64,000 nt of DNA, taken from the NCBI GenBank assembly GCA_036877525.1, contig JAZGTH010000009.1, forward strand, positions 330,001-394,000, in the 5' to 3' direction. This document shows positions 12,484 to 26,652 of the stretch, in pieces. Within the stretch, counting starts at the first letter, position 1. Every line of letters starts with the position of its first letter. This DNA is from Chromobotia macracanthus. Taxonomy: Eukaryota; Chordata; Actinopteri; Cypriniformes; Botiidae. The notes under the pieces were generated by a model. It was not told where the DNA came from, did no database searches, and saw nothing but the letters and a program-made list of their open reading frames with translations. Made by a program: the position numbers and the translations under genes.

Positions 12484-15400
12484 ATGTGCACATACACAAT
12501 GCGTTTTGTATTCTTCCTATACCTTCATCAGGGCGACACAGCACAAACTGCACCTCTGCAGGTGAGTTCCTCAATAACTGCAGCACTTGCTGTAGGTCAG
12601 ATTTCACAGAGGTTAATATGGTTACATCACTTCCCCAACAAAACATCAAGACAAAGTTAGCCCCTCTCAGCTGATTGCTGCTGTACTCATTTACCGGCCA
12701 TGATTAGAATGTATAAAGACAAGCAGATTATGATCAAAGCAGCGAGCATCATTACCTGATTGGACAACCCCCTCACAGGCTCCCCATTAATAGACAGAAT
12801 GACATCTCCTTGCTGAATTTTGCCACTTTCCTCTGCAGGCTGACCTGGGAACAGTGTCCTTATTCGCACAATAGTGCCACAGTCAAGGGAAGGGTCCAGT
12901 TCTGTGATGAAGAAACTAAAGCCCAGACCATTCAGTCTCTTCCTCAAGGTCACCTGAAGGATGTTGTCTGGGAATAGTTATAGATTCAGACATAAGAACT
13001 TATGGTCTTTTTGTAAAAATCTGTGTTGAAAAGTGAATACTGCAATGACAAAACAGCTCAAAACAACTGTAGTTGTGTTGTTGAGCATTAGCCCTGTCAG
13101 AAGCAAAGACTCTGAGACTCAAAATCTCTTACATTATGATTTACACTACCACAAAGCACATACATACTTCCAAACACCATTTAACTTAACACCATTATTT
13201 ATTTAAAAAATAATTTGTCCTGGTGTGTCCCCAACAACAGTAAATGTCACTCACTGTTACTGCCAGTTTGCGTTATTAAAGCTACAATCTGTAACTTTTG
13301 CCTCTCTGTTGCTGTCTCTGTTCAGAACATCAGATTCCAAGTTACTTGTGAAGTTATTTTCTTAACATGGGTGTCAAAACAACAGCTGTAAGAACAAGCT
13401 ACAAGTGCTGCACCATCTACAGTAGCCGGACATATGATATAGTAGCTGGACCCTCTTTCTGTTTACAGATAGACATTTCACACAAAACCTGACCCAACAG
13501 CTCAGATTTATAAATCATTATTATGCACTTACAGTTGTAAATGTGGCTAAGGTAAGGAGATCGTGTTGAACATTGATCTGTCGTAGTTGCTCATTAGCTG
13601 ATTTTTGTTCATATTAACAAAAAAGTTATGGATTGCAGCTTTAACAGTTTTTCACTACAAAGAACCTTTTCACTACAAAGCATACAGTTTGCCAAAGAAC
13701 ATTTCAGAAACATTTTTTTACATTGTTGTAAAAACAGTGTAGTTTATTTCTGAGGTGGTCAGGTAAAATTCTTTTTGATTTTAAATCCCTTCTCACACAA
13801 CCTCTGTAAATATGGAGGGACGATTTACTGTTTTTCAGGTGGCTCAAAGGGATTTATTCCCTAGTAAAATCATAACTTCTCTGTTAGTCTTCTAGCAGCT
13901 GGTGATGTAAGTACTGCATGTAAAACAAGTAACAAATTCACTTGATCATTTTATTACCGTCAGACACAAAGCTGTAGTCTCCAGGCTTGATAATGAAAGG
14001 TGTTGTCATGGCAGGGCAGCTGCACTTTATCTGTGTTGCAGAAGCTGGTGTGCTGACAGGAAGTGTGGGGCTTCCAGGTGTGAGAGGCGACACAGAGTAT
14101 CCATCCCTCTCCAACACCAGATTCACCACCTGTGTGCAGTTGAGAGTTGATTTGTCTCAGAGATAACACAATGAATTATTATATCAATAACAAACATCTG
14201 CAAGCCTTGTCAAAAAAAAAAAAAGCCTATAGCCTACAATTTGTTTCTGTATTCTGGTGGAGACAATCTGTGTAGAGTGAGATCACGCCATGATTATGTT
14301 ATGTGATCATGAAGGACACATTACCAAAAACATGGTGACAACAATGGCCATCAAGAGAGCTACTGAAGTGCACTGACTGAATTCAAAACTTTAAAGGGCC
14401 ACAATCACAGTAAAGAATGTGCAGCACAGGGGGTGCTGTCGTGCACACCCTGGGACTGACTGCTGTTATCTGGACCGCTCTTACAACAGAGTTTTCTGAT
14501 GATTACTTATTATACTGATGAGGAATAGCAGGTGAAGTCAGCAGTTCTGCTCACACACAGGCAGACACTGCTGTCCATCTTGCAGGAAAAACTTCTGATA
14601 ACACTTGGAACACTGTGGTTAACTCATGCATGCATCAGCTGGGGCTCTGTTGCTAGCTTTGCACATATATACAACTAGCAGTGAATGAAGATTTATACTT
14701 GTGTGTCTTGTGACATCATTGCTGCATGTAGACCCATCCCGCACTTTAAACTTTAGCAACCCCACAATCAAAAGGGGCCAAATAAAATCATCTGAAGCTG
14801 CCCACGCTGAGTCTTTTCAGTCATACAACAGCATATAGAATTCAGCTAGGACACATTAGACAATTTCAACTGATTTAAAACCACAGACATAAAGACAGTT
14901 TCAACTGATTTTTAACATTATAATTCTCTGAACATACGAGGTGATTCAGCCAGACCGTGAGACCAAATACTTGCACTGTAAAAAAACCTTTGCTGCCTTA
15001 AATTTTTAAGTTTAATCAACTTGGCTATACAAGTCATTTCAACTTAATATTTTAAATCCTGACTGGTATAACTTAGAAAAAAAGGTTAAGCAATTTTCCA
15101 ACTAAGTTACCTCAACTCCACACAAGTCAGGATTACAAAGAGTAAGTTGAAATGACTTGTGTAACCAAACCGATTAAACTTAAAAATTTAAGGCAGCAAA
15201 GGTTTTTTTTTACAGTATGCCGATTGTAGTACAAATCCTGCATCACATATTATACAGACACATATTGTTGCCATGGTTATACAAGTGGATCTTCAATTCT
15301 CCACTTTCACGACAAGCCTTTAATCAGGCAATGACACTCAACACTGTCTGCCTTTTAGCATTGTGGAAATTATTGTTTTATTATTATGAGTAGCTTAACC

Positions 15401-18400
15401 ATTTGTAGCTTAATTTAAATAGTCTTTTTGAAAAACCATTTGGGATTTTAAATGTTTAAACGTTATAGTCTGTCAAATGTGTTGATTTCGTGCCTCTTTC
15501 TGTTGACCCACTTAGTGATCAGTGCTTCATTTATTATTGACGTGGTTAGTTTATTACTGAGTTTACCTCCCCTGTTCTTGCCAAGAATTCAGCAGCCTGC
15601 TGATCTGTAAATCCCTGCAGTCTGGTGCCATTTACTTCCAACAGCCTGTCTCCTAAAACACACACAAACACAGGTGATTACAACAAACCCGCACAGTTGT
15701 TTTATTTAACATGCTGATAAAGGATGATGATCACTTTTCAGGTTTGTTATATTGCTGGAGATGTAACGTAACGTACCTGGCTGAATACGTCCATCTTGTT
15801 CTGCCACTCCACCTGGTACCAGGCTCTTGATGTAAATACCTCCATAACGAAGGCCTGTATTCACACCTGCCTGTAAATTCAATTACCCCGCAGTCGAAAA
15901 CGATGCACATTAGGTGCATTGAGGCAAATTGGCCTTTAGGTGTGTCAGTGTGACTATTCTTACTCCACATGATCTTGTTCACAAACCATGTGCAGATTGT
16001 AATTGATTGTAGAATCTTGCCTTCATAATATGCTGAATAGCCCTTGCATTATTGCCTATTTCCCCTGAAAGTTACTTCTGCCACCACTTTTCTAATGCTT
16101 GCATTTCATATCATTGAAAATAAGCTTCTTACAGTACACAGCCATCCATTTTGTCAACTGCATGAGGTACTGTAGGACTGTTCACGCAAGATGTGTCTGT
16201 GTATGGAACTTGTGTTGTGTCGTGCTGTTTTCAGTGTCATGCTGCCAGTGCTGCATTTTGAGATGCATAGTTAAGTTTAGTACATGAGCAATTTATTGTC
16301 AAGACAACCGTATTATGTAGTCTTTTAATCAGATGTATGAGCGTATATTTTACTTATGGAAGATGACAGCTGTACCTTCAAGCTTCCACATAAACAGGTA
16401 TTTGGATTTAAAATAAAAGTTACATGTGTTTCTGATGGTATTGTACACTAAAAAAAAAAACTAAAAAATGCAGTAAGCATTATTTCCAGAAGAGAAATTC
16501 TGGAAACAGTCAAAGGATTAACTAGGATTGTGTAGATGTTAAAATACTAAAGACTGCTGACACCACTGGGAGACAAAATTCCAAGATACCTCTAAAAGAA
16601 ATGCTTCACTTATAATACAATGAAAGAAGTTACAGGCAACCTGAAGCCCAGTACAGTAGTATTCTGTATGGGCTGTACTGGCTAATGACATCATGTTTAA
16701 ACGCTGTAACAGTTAGTATAAATACATCTCAAGCTACTTAACCCTCATTTAGAGAGATTAGCCCCAGCCTGTAGCTGCTTCCCTTTTCCACACGTTTATC
16801 CTTATGATCATGTGACCATTTTCCTTTTTGCTTCTCTGTCTGACCTTCTTTAATACCACTGATCCTGTGGGAACCAATTATGCATTAGGCAGACACTTTC
16901 ATCCGAAGTGACTTGCAGTGCATTAAAGCTACACATTTAATCAGTATAGTCAGGATATTATTTAATGTCACTCTGATTCTGTTTGGCTGAAAGAAGAAAG
17001 TCATATACAACTGGATGACTTGAGGAAATTACGGGATCATTTTTAAGTAAACTATTTCTTTACTTACACTAATACTGATGCCCAGACTGCCTCCAGATTT
17101 CTGAAGCTTCAAAAAAAACTCTTCGGGTCTCAGGCTAGTCAGAGATGCTGACCTAGAATAATCATCCTTTTGGATCAAAAAAGGAAACCCCACAGATCTA
17201 TTAGATCATTTGCTTTCACGTTATTTAATCTATAGACCTGAACACGCACAGAACTATTTCAGAAAAATGTTATACATCACATCTGCAGTAAGATACCATA
17301 CCTGTGCATTAATAATGCGAACCTCAGGTACATGAAGCCTGCTCATGGCCTTAGGGCTCATCATAACACTGACCAGGTCATCCAGATAGTCATCCCCAGC
17401 TAGTGTGGTACTCTGAGACTCACAATTTCTCTCTTTGAGATGACCACTGCCACCATGCTTATAAAGAGCTGAGATTTAATTCAAAATTTCAGATTTAGTT
17501 CACTTATCAAGGAGAATTATTTGACAATGATATGGAGCAGAATAAAAAAAAGAAAATAGACAGACCTTTTGGCTGTGAGACAATAAGTTCCACCTCATCA
17601 GAGCTGTTCTGTATGATATCAGCAACCTCACTGATGGAAACTCCCTCCAGACTGATCTGGCTAAGAGAAATCAGTCGAGCACCTGAAGGAGCAGTTTAGT
17701 GTTTACAAATGTTCATACAGAGAATTCTCAAATGTTTTGTGGACCAAATAATGTTTTATTCCTTGCCTCTAATGTCAACAAATGTGGATTTTTTGCTAAA
17801 TAGTGCAGAATGCAGACCCAGGAAACAATGCAAGTAACCGATTATGTAAAAGATTCACCTGGTTTAATACGTCCGTCTCGGTCAGCTGGACTACCAGGTA
17901 CAATAGATGCAATGAAGATTCCGAGATCAAGTCTCCCAGAACTGTCTTCTCCAACAATTACAATACCTATAGCCAACATAAATAAAGAGCAGTAGAGACA
18001 ATTTATACAATCATGATGAGTTACATTTAAGGACTTGAGTTATTACTGCAGCTAGCTATCCACTTACCAAGGCCATTTTTGGGATCCTTTTTGAGGGAAG
18101 CACAGACTATTTCCCTCTCTGGGGGTCGGAAACTTGTTGGAGTATCTTTGAGGAAAGGGCATATTTGCAAGAATCAGCTTAAAAATAGTTGACTACAGAT
18201 ATGTGCTGAAATCACACTGGGCCCAGATAATTCATACATTTATTTAACATCAGGCCCAGAATATGCAGGAGTTATCATAAACCATACAACCCTTTATAAC
18301 ATGGTCTGCTGGACAATGATTTGGGGTTATCTGTCCTTTATCTGTTTACTAAACAGTGATATGAGGTTAATATTGTTAGGGGTTAGTTATTAATTTGCAC

Positions 18401-21400
18401 CTCTTAAGGGGGAGCACATAGAAGGGACTTCAGAACATCGCTTTTGTGAGCTGAAAGAACCTCTCTGCAGACGTGGACTGTTGATACTAGTAGCAAAACA
18501 CATATTTTAAAACAAAGATACTTTGAAAAGGGGCTTGCAATATGATTGATGCAGTCTGCGCTCACCCGGTGTGGTCCAGTAAGTCTCTCTGTTGTTTGAT
18601 TTTTGCCTCAATTCGAGTGGCGATGTCCTGACAGAGCTTGCTCATGGACTTATCAGTAGAAGTGTTAAGGCACCCAGCATTGAGAACTACTTCAGACCTT
18701 CTCCTCATACTGTTTTGAGCCCTGCACATGGCTGCATACTGCACAATGCTCTCCTCTGAAGAAATAGTTACACAGGTAGTTGTTATATTTAGTAAAGGGG
18801 CCATTCTGTTTCCAAAAAATGAATAAGATCTCAGACAGGGTAATTATATGATTTCATTATCATCTTCTGCAGTCCAGTAATTATGTCAGTATAGTTATTT
18901 ATAACAGTTTTTTCACCTGCTCTTTAAGATTCTGGAATGAACTGATGTTGCTCGTGTTTTAAGACACATGCCAGCTGTTAAGATTGTCTCATATTGGGCA
19001 ACATATAGGATTTGACAGTGCTGAGCTGAGTTTTTTTGTACACAGTAAACATGTTTTTGTTCAAATGACTTTGGTTTAGAAGAATAAAACCAGGAAAAGA
19101 TTCTATACAAAACACGCATCAGAAGACAGATCAATTGATCTACACTTTCTGTCCTCTCACTGCTAATTCCTGTCGCGTCACTTTTTATGTGCATCAATTT
19201 AAATACAGTTTAGCTTTGTAGTATCAGAAACAGACACTGTCGTGTATCAAACTAAAAAATCAATGACAGTATAAATGTAGGAGGGTGGATGTGACCTAAC
19301 CTGAAACAAGGCTGTGGGCAAGCTGGCGGGAACTCATCTCCTTGTCAAACTTGTGCTGTGCAGAGCAGAGGTTGCAGAGGTATTTGGCAACCTTTGACTT
19401 TTCAGTCAGAAAGGTGTGCTTTGTTTTACTGGTGTTGCTCTCAATGACAAACTTGCGTCGCTGTGTTGATGAGAAGTGGAGTATGAGAGTCATTATGTGG
19501 ACCAGTGTAACCAAATTACAATTTATCCTCAAACTTGATCACATTTTTGGTTAGTTTATTGAGACCACATGAAATTAAATGTGTTGTATTTGTGTTGACT
19601 CACAGCTGAGGTGATGCTGGTAGTGTCTCTCCAGTGGAATTTAAAGCTTGCGGTACGGGAGTTATTTATGACTTCATACACACTGACACCTTTGGCACAT
19701 ACCCCCAGAAACAGTTCTCCAAAAATAGGCTTCTTCTCGCGAGCCACCCGGTAAAACAGCACGCCATACTCTGGAAGCTGCTGAGCAGTCTGTGGGTAAT
19801 GTAGAGCATGTCACCCGTTACCAAACATCTTAACAAGAAAAGCTCAGGCCTCATGCTGTCTGGAACAATGTGTGGCCAGTCGAGTCATTATAGGTCTGGA
19901 TAAATCAAAATGGCAGGAGGATGAAAAACAATTTCCCACAAAACAAACAAATGCAACTGTCATATTTCCTATTTATATACAGCAGAGATTCACAATCTTT
20001 ATTATTACAAATTTTTAATCATGTTAATACAATAGTAAAGTATGAAATAACTCAAATGGATGTATGGGAATAATGCAAGGAACATATGTTCCGTTATGAT
20101 GTTCATCCTCTTTTCTGTTTTTTCCTGTTGACAAGTATGCTTGTGGTCTGTCTTACTTGAAGGTAAATACCAATTGGTTTAATAATTATATTAATAATAT
20201 CCACATAAATATGCTCATATATCTTTAAGTGTGGTAACATATATGAGGAAGCTATATGTAAAAGAATCATGGCAATCAACAGTGAATGTGACCTTGAGAA
20301 ACTCAAGCTCTGACTCCTCAGCACACATGTTTGCATTGTTGGCGTGTAACTGCAACAGCTCTTCTTTCAGACAAGGCATCGCCATTTTCTGTAAAACACT
20401 CCTGGAAACATAATGCTCTGGCTGATAGTAGTTCATCCCATAAACCTTTACAAGAAACAGAGAAGTTTTTTATCATGGTAAAAAAGTGCTTTAAACAAGT
20501 GTATTTTAACAAGTATACAGTGCGCTCATAAATGTTATTTCCAAATGATGTATTACATAACCATTTAGCAGTTGCTTAATATAAATATGACACGATACAT
20601 TTTCAATGCACTCTAAAGGTGTGATACTATTGTTTATATGCATTTATTTTAATCTTCTCTCATCATGTCCTTATATTATGGTCTTTGGCAACATTTATTG
20701 TGTGTAACATTATGGCAGAAATAGAGAGTAAGAGACACATGCATGTATGACTACTGTAAAAATGCCACCATCCATGAAATACCTGACACATACTGTCCCC
20801 AAACTCAGCTTGAAGAGCCAAGGCACCAAGAAACAAGCAAGTCTCCTCGTTACAGGCCAACCTGTCCTCCAGCAGGTCCCTCCTCAGCTGGAGATAGTAC
20901 TGGTGACGGGTCACCTTGTGTCTGCCACAGTGAACACAATGAAGAGCAAAGCTGGACAACAGTAACAGGCAAAAAACATTAAATGAGTCTGATATAGTGA
21001 GACTTACAAAAGAAAAGAGATGTTATTCACAAAATATTTGATTCGCAAATGAAGCACAAATGTGGTGTTGGGCACTTTTTTCCAACTGTCTGGGGCAACT
21101 TTTGAAATCTTTGCTTCATTGTTAATAAAGAAAAATTCATCATCTGGAAAAGAAATTGTAAAATAGATTACATTAAGATACATTAAGAAAGTACATTTGA
21201 TTAAACCAAACATTTGTGATGTACCTTACCATCACAGTATGCAAGGCCAAAGTAAAAATGTTCCACAAGATTTAAGTGTGCGATGATCATATCAAATACA
21301 TCCCCCGCTCTCGACTTAACATCACACTTCACCAAAATCTTCTGTCCATTTGGCATCAAAATTTTCAAGTCCCTTTTGTTTGAAATAACCTTCCGTTTGT

Positions 21401-23805
21401 TTGACTGCTCAGAAAAAGAGTGGAAGAAATTGTGAATGTGACCTTTCTTATGCTACTGTGTTGCCAACATTAGTATTACGTAACAAATTATTTGGTACTT
21501 ATGGATAATAAACTGACCACAATAGAATTAGGCAGCTCTAAAATAACAAGAGGCTCCTCCAGTATTCTGATGAATTCTGGGCCCATGTGCTGTAAACGAC
21601 CGTACATAACTGTAGTCAACAGTTTTATAAACCAGGAGCAAAGAAATAAAGAGGTAATGTGGATAAGAGGAGTGTATTGTTCACCTTTATTTTCCTTTCA
21701 TTAAGGCTAATTGAGGAGCCAAAATACTGTCTTGAGCTGAACAGTCGATGACTGTCAAAATTAGTACTTTGGATCAGCCATGTACTGTTACGGCTTCTCT
21801 GGTGTGAACTATGACAGCTTCTGGAAAAGTTTGGATGTGAATTAAACCCTTTCTTATTGAATTATATTCTCATCTAATAAAGAAAAAATATCATTTTTGG
21901 TAGTCTGTGAAGAGGAAAACATGCTCTATTAGCATTTGATATCAGTATAATATCACCAGAATCAGGCAAACAAATGCATGCTAAGCTCAATAAAGTTACC
22001 ATTGACTAAGTTCTTTAAAGTCACTGTGACATTAAAATTGGTCTTATTCCTGGTCTTAATGTACACAATTCATCAGTGTACATTATTCCAAATTTTACAG
22101 CGTGTTTTCATAACCTTCATTTGTTAACCATGTTTCTTTTTAGCTGATGTTACAGATCCTGCTCAGTTTACCAACTGCCCCTCTGGCTCCAATTCTGGTA
22201 TGTAAAACCTACGTTATGATTACAACAAATTTCCAAATCTTGGATAAAAACAAATCCTGGCCCTTTTTCATGAAAACAGATCTAAAATGCATTATTTTAA
22301 TGCTACTTACCTGCTAATGTCTGGTTGTGGTGGCGGGTTGTTCCCTTTAAGTGGCCAAACAGAGTTCTGACATGAAACACCTAATAAGAACATGATAGTA
22401 TGCAGATGTATTAAAATAAACTTGGCTGATCAAATAATGGGATGTAAGAAATATACCTCGAAGTCTTTCTCTGACCATCTGGCTTTGGTCTGTGAGATGT
22501 GCAGCAGCATTTGGAGGTTTTTCTGCCTAGACAATGAAAACATTGAGCAATGAATGCATTTGTGATGCATGCATACCCAAGGTGAAGATGTGAAATTGCA
22601 ATTAGCTCACCATTACTTACAAAAGCGAAAATATTTGAAGTGCACAGCATTAATAAACGTTGCATTCTGTGCTAGCTAAGATACTGCAAGTGACAGAGTA
22701 TTATGATCTTTATCTAAATTTAAAAGCAACACAGCTTTAGACTACAACTAAGCTATCTGCTTATGGCTCTTTAGTTCTGACAATCCTTTTCTACATGTAG
22801 AAAACTATACCAAAGTTGTGTCACCTTCTTCAAACTTTTATGCCACTAGCACTGCCTAACAAGTGGAATAAGGACAGATCTGAGGGTTGTGTTTTTCTAA
22901 CCTGTAGTACATGCTCTGCCATCTGCTTGATTGCTCTATCTGGTCGGCACAGAAACGCATTCTTATGGTGTTGTTCGCATGTCTCCAACACTGTGAGTAA
23001 GTTTACCCGTTTGTGAGCAACAGCCTCACACATGCTCAGTAAAAGGCTGTTTAAGTGGTCACTGAGATGGATAGGCTAGTGAGAGGACATTGCAATAAAT
23101 GAAAAAATATTTAAAAAAACAATAACAAACAAAGAATGGACAAAAGATTTTATCAGATTATTGAAAGGGACCCACCTGATTTTGTGGAAGTTTATAATCC
23201 ACTGTCCAATAGAGTGTCATGCCTAGTGAATAAACCACCATCTAAATTTAGAGTGAACAAAGTTTCAGTGGCAGATTTAAACCATTTTTGCTTGAAGGCT
23301 TCTTGAAGAACTGTTTTTGACACTCACCACTCCTTGCTTTAACCATCAAATCATGACAGGAAGGAGGAAGATGTACCTGAAAAAACCTACTACACTTCCA
23401 GACCAACTCACTTTCTCTGTGGCCTGCCTCCTGGAGCAAGTGTTGCTCTGTGACATTTCTGGGGAAGTGAATGAGCCCACGTCCTCAGAACGGCTGCAGG
23501 TTTTGAAGGCAATGCTGCCGCTTGTAGAAAGGAGCACGGAACAAGGGCTGATGACACAGCACATGTTACCAGGATCTGGTGAGATAGTAACATAGACTTT
23601 TTCAAGCTTTTGTGTGACTGGAGGAACAGAGCATGGGTGCTAAATGAAACACTGTTTCAAAAAGCGTTGAATATGTTCCTCTACCTTTACTAGAGATGTC
23701 TATCAAGGCTTCTGCTGCACCATGTAGGAGAGCCCAGACTTTCTCCTCCTCTAGAGATGCTCCCTGTGACTCCAGCACCTCTGCCAGACTCACAAACGTG
23801 CTCAT
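12446..23805 (-). CDS. frmpd2: FRMPD2: KIND-FERM-three-PDZ scaffold protein (26 coding exons)
   Basis: Multidomain scaffold; mammalian FRMPD2 acts at basolateral membranes and junctions through its FERM and PDZ domains (family knowledge). Exons (minus): 23805-23685, 23575-23412, 23241-23176, 23075-22902, 22526-22457, 22380-22311, 21820-21685, 21589-21518, 21404-21230, 21143-21008, 20921-20783, 20445-20293, 19789-19604, 19460-19301, 18755-18566, 18462-18401 (tentative), 18145-18068, 17966-17859, 17682-17566, 17468-17302, 17166-17068, 15870-15777, 15652-15567, 14129-13958, 12967-12756, 12589-12446. All phases agree, giving about 1,116 residues. KIND about 5-175 (SLAEVLESQGASLEEEKVW; VYSLGMTLYW), FERM about 290-607, PDZ1 about 697-790 (KKDPKNGLGIVIVGED), PDZ2 about 860-941 (SGGSLGISISAGVNTGL), PDZ3 about 1000-1093 (RKRLNGLGFSF; QVLQLLRNS). 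ATG 23805 directly precedes the KIND start. The first donor may be 23691 instead of 23685. A 5' non-coding exon may end at 24929 (GCAAG|GTAAGG). The last exon may instead be spliced at 12523. Confidence 0.9.
14975..15216. mobile_element. Hairpin MITE, complete copy (~242 bp)
   Basis: Long inverted repeat: left end CTGTAAAAAAACCTTTGCTG, right end CAGCAAAGGTTTTTTTTTAC then AG. The arms run about 85 nt and include ACAAGTCATTTCAACTTAAT on the left and AGTAAGTTGAAATGACTTGT on the right. No coding capacity. It lies in a frmpd2 intron (between the exons at 15567 and 14129). No clear target-site duplication. Confidence 0.88.
16882..16930 (-). repeat. SINE tail fragment
   Basis: TTAGGCAGACACTTTCATCC then GAAGTGACTTGCAGTGCATT is close to the reverse complement of the widespread fish SINE tail (TGTAAGTCGCTTTGGATAAA AGCGTCTGC). 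Confidence 0.6.
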
Positions 23806-25666
23806 ACTACCATCATATAAAAGTCACTGAATGTCACAGGACTCTAAAATCTTAAAAACATGAAATAATTGCAGAAACACTCCAGAAATTAAATGTCTGG
23901 GTAGTTGTCAGGAATTTGTTTTCATGTGAAAATGTGTAATGTTTATTGGCAAGATTAGGGGATTTTCACACCGGGAAAACTTATGCAAATATATCTAGAC
24001 ATTTCCACACAGCAAATTACTGAGTGATAAAAACTTAGTGTTGAACAGGCAGTGTGTTAAAATCTGATGTTTAGCTACAAATATTATACATTTCATGAGT
24101 GTTCATGAAATCAACATCTGCACATGTGCAGAGCATCCTGCTGCCTGTTCCAACATCTCTATCATCCTTCTTGACTGGGTGAAAATTTCAGTGTTCTGAA
24201 GCGTCATGCAGACACTACAGCAGATGTTGATAAGAATAAATTCCCTTTAACAAAAGTGTCATACACTTTACTGATGGAGATTGTGATGCAATCTGAGGCT
24301 TTCTTACAATAATTCACAGATGCTGAACAGAAGATAAGCTATTTCAGAACAGCATTCAGAGATGCTCACAAATGAACAGAGCAGATACTGCATTTTTTAG
24401 TTTTTAATTTCATGGTATATTTTTTGCTGAATTTTTGCTGAAGGATACCACCCAGTCAACAAAGCGTTGACTGAACACCAGCACACATGAAGCTGTACAA
24501 TCACCTGACAAGTGTTTATTTAACACTCACACAGACTTTGAGCCTAATGCAAGAGTTTTATTGTAAAAAAAAGAAAAAGGAAAGACAATACTTTTTCATG
24601 GCCATATCCTGTATTAGGCTACACTTTAACCTGTAACCTAAAAAGTTGTAAATTGATAATATAATGTACAGTTCACGATATCGCATTTTGCAATTTGTAA
24701 TTGTAACAATACTAATACAACAAACATGACTGTCATTAAATAGAGAGCTTAGATGTTCATTACATTATTCAAAACATTCTGTAATGTTTACTATGTAATG
24801 TTAAAAGCACTATACAAATAGACATTGCCTGACTTGACAAACGTATTGTCTTTATGACTTTAAACCAAATATCTTTTACTGCTGTTATCTGTGTATGTAC
24901 TGTAAAGGATAATGTAAAGCATCCTTACCTTGCTACATCTGATACACAGAGAGTTTTCCTGTGAATATCTTCTGCTCAGTACAGATCCTCCCAATCATCT
25001 TGCTCTGAAAACAGCACTACGTTTGAATTGAGAATCTGCAAATTAACTGTTATTATTTGAGAACATTTCCTCTGTTTCCTGATATTGTGATGAAATGTTG
25101 TCACTGCTGTGTTTTGGCTTAATTAGTCCTATTCTTAGAGACCAGGCATAAGAACTAAATTGGATTAGAGCAAAGGTTTGACAGGTTATTGGGTGACCAA
25201 TCAGTGTGGCCAAACCAGACCTCTACTAATCTGACTAAAAAAAGTGTGACTTCACATTGCTAGATTCTGTACCACACAATCCCATTGTGTCTATAATGCT
25301 GCTGTCTGGGAATGTTTTATACTGTATGTAAATTTTATCCAATTGTATGTAAATCCAATTGTATGTAAAAACTGTTTGTAAATTTTATCCAATTAAAATC
25401 AATTAATTAGATCTGAAAAGTGTGTTACATGTCAAAATAGAGGCAGGTGGTTGGAGGGGATAAAAACTAAGAGGTTTTGATATGCTGTTGATTAAAAATA
25501 AAGTTTATATCAATGCGTGAAACAATTTCTATCCTTTGTTTACATGGTGGATTTCTTCGTTTCTTCGTTCAGCTTATAGCATATTAGGGTAAAACAGTGA
25601 TTAAAATAAAGAGATCAGTAAAAATAAAAATACATTACATTTAAGACCATTTAGATGCCAATATAT

Positions 25667-25763
<97 letters not shown>

Positions 25764-26090
25764 TCATTTTTTGGCATATAATTATATAGCCTATTTATAT
25801 AAAATATATAAAACGTGATCAGCCTGTTTTGGCAACAGCAAACACATTTGTTTTTTGGTTATGTAATAGAAACGCATTTAATACATGAACTGTATGATAC
25901 GCCACATCCCTGTATCACATTTAACCTGGCTTGTTTATTCTTGTCGAGGTGTCATTTCAGTATAATATGTAAATAATCATTTAGGCTTTAATGACAGACG
26001 TTAATGTTCATTAATTTTTAACATGTTTCTGTTTACTTCACTGAGGTCAATAATGTAAGTAAAGGACGCTGCGTGTCATCTAATTCCCTC
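23806..26090. other. frmpd2 upstream region; no coding sequence recognised
   Basis: AT-rich. A plausible 5' non-coding exon of frmpd2 (minus) lies at about 24929-25005, bounded by a GTAAGG donor. The rest is featureless apart from the TG/TA array at 25672-25758. Confidence 0.5.
25672..25758. repeat. (TG)n(TA)n microsatellite
   Basis: Six TG units followed by about 37 TA/AT units. Confidence 0.95.
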
Positions 26091-26260
26091 AACAGACCGC
26101 GGAATTGACACCCGGAAGTGCTCGTCGCGCGGGTATCGATTGTTTCCGGTTTGGCAGTAAAACGGAGACGGATCGGATGACGTCATCTCTGTTGACGTGA
26201 AAGAGGGAAGAAAGTGCGGTTCGCTTGCTGAAAGAGCGCACCAAAGTTAAACTGGACAAC
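26090..26260 (+). promoter_or_regulatory. TATA-less, CpG-containing promoter with ETS-like and CRE sites
   Basis: CpG-dense compared with its surroundings. Contains ACCCGGAAGTG (ETS-like), TTTCCGGTTTGG (ETS-like, reverse), and GATGACGTCATC (palindromic CRE/ATF) followed by TTGACGTGAAAG. No TATA box. It could drive the unidentified + strand gene at 26.6-30.6 kb and, bidirectionally, frmpd2. Confidence 0.6.
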
Positions 26261-26652
26261 TAAACTGGGCTACAAGTTCGTCGTTTAAAGTTTATTTTTA
26301 ACTCGCGTCAGTTGCAATGTCCACGTATTCTAGTTGCTAGTTATCCTTTTAGCGTATTACTAAGAGAGACGTTTTGCTATGAATTGTCTAATATTGACGT
26401 AGTCTAAATAAAGCAAAAACAGTATGTGGATTTACACAATCTGAGTAAAGATCAATTGAATGTCGGCGTTCAGTTCTACTCAGTTTGCGCAGTCTACAAA
26501 GAAATAAATGTTAACGCAAGCCTTCTCATGTCATGTTACCCAGCGCTCATACTTAAGACTGACTTTAAAGCTTTTAGCAGGATAAGTTTAAAGTTAGCAG
26601 TTGCTCATAGACTGTGATAATTGCCCTCCTTCCTTTGCATACAGTGTCAGGT

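Noticed and set aside
12590..12670. Alternative acceptor at 12670 for the last frmpd2 exon (in phase)
   Set aside because: The acceptor at 12589 gives a seamless PDZ3 (SNQ|QVLQLLRNS); the longer version would insert 27 non-PDZ residues and has a poor pyrimidine tract.
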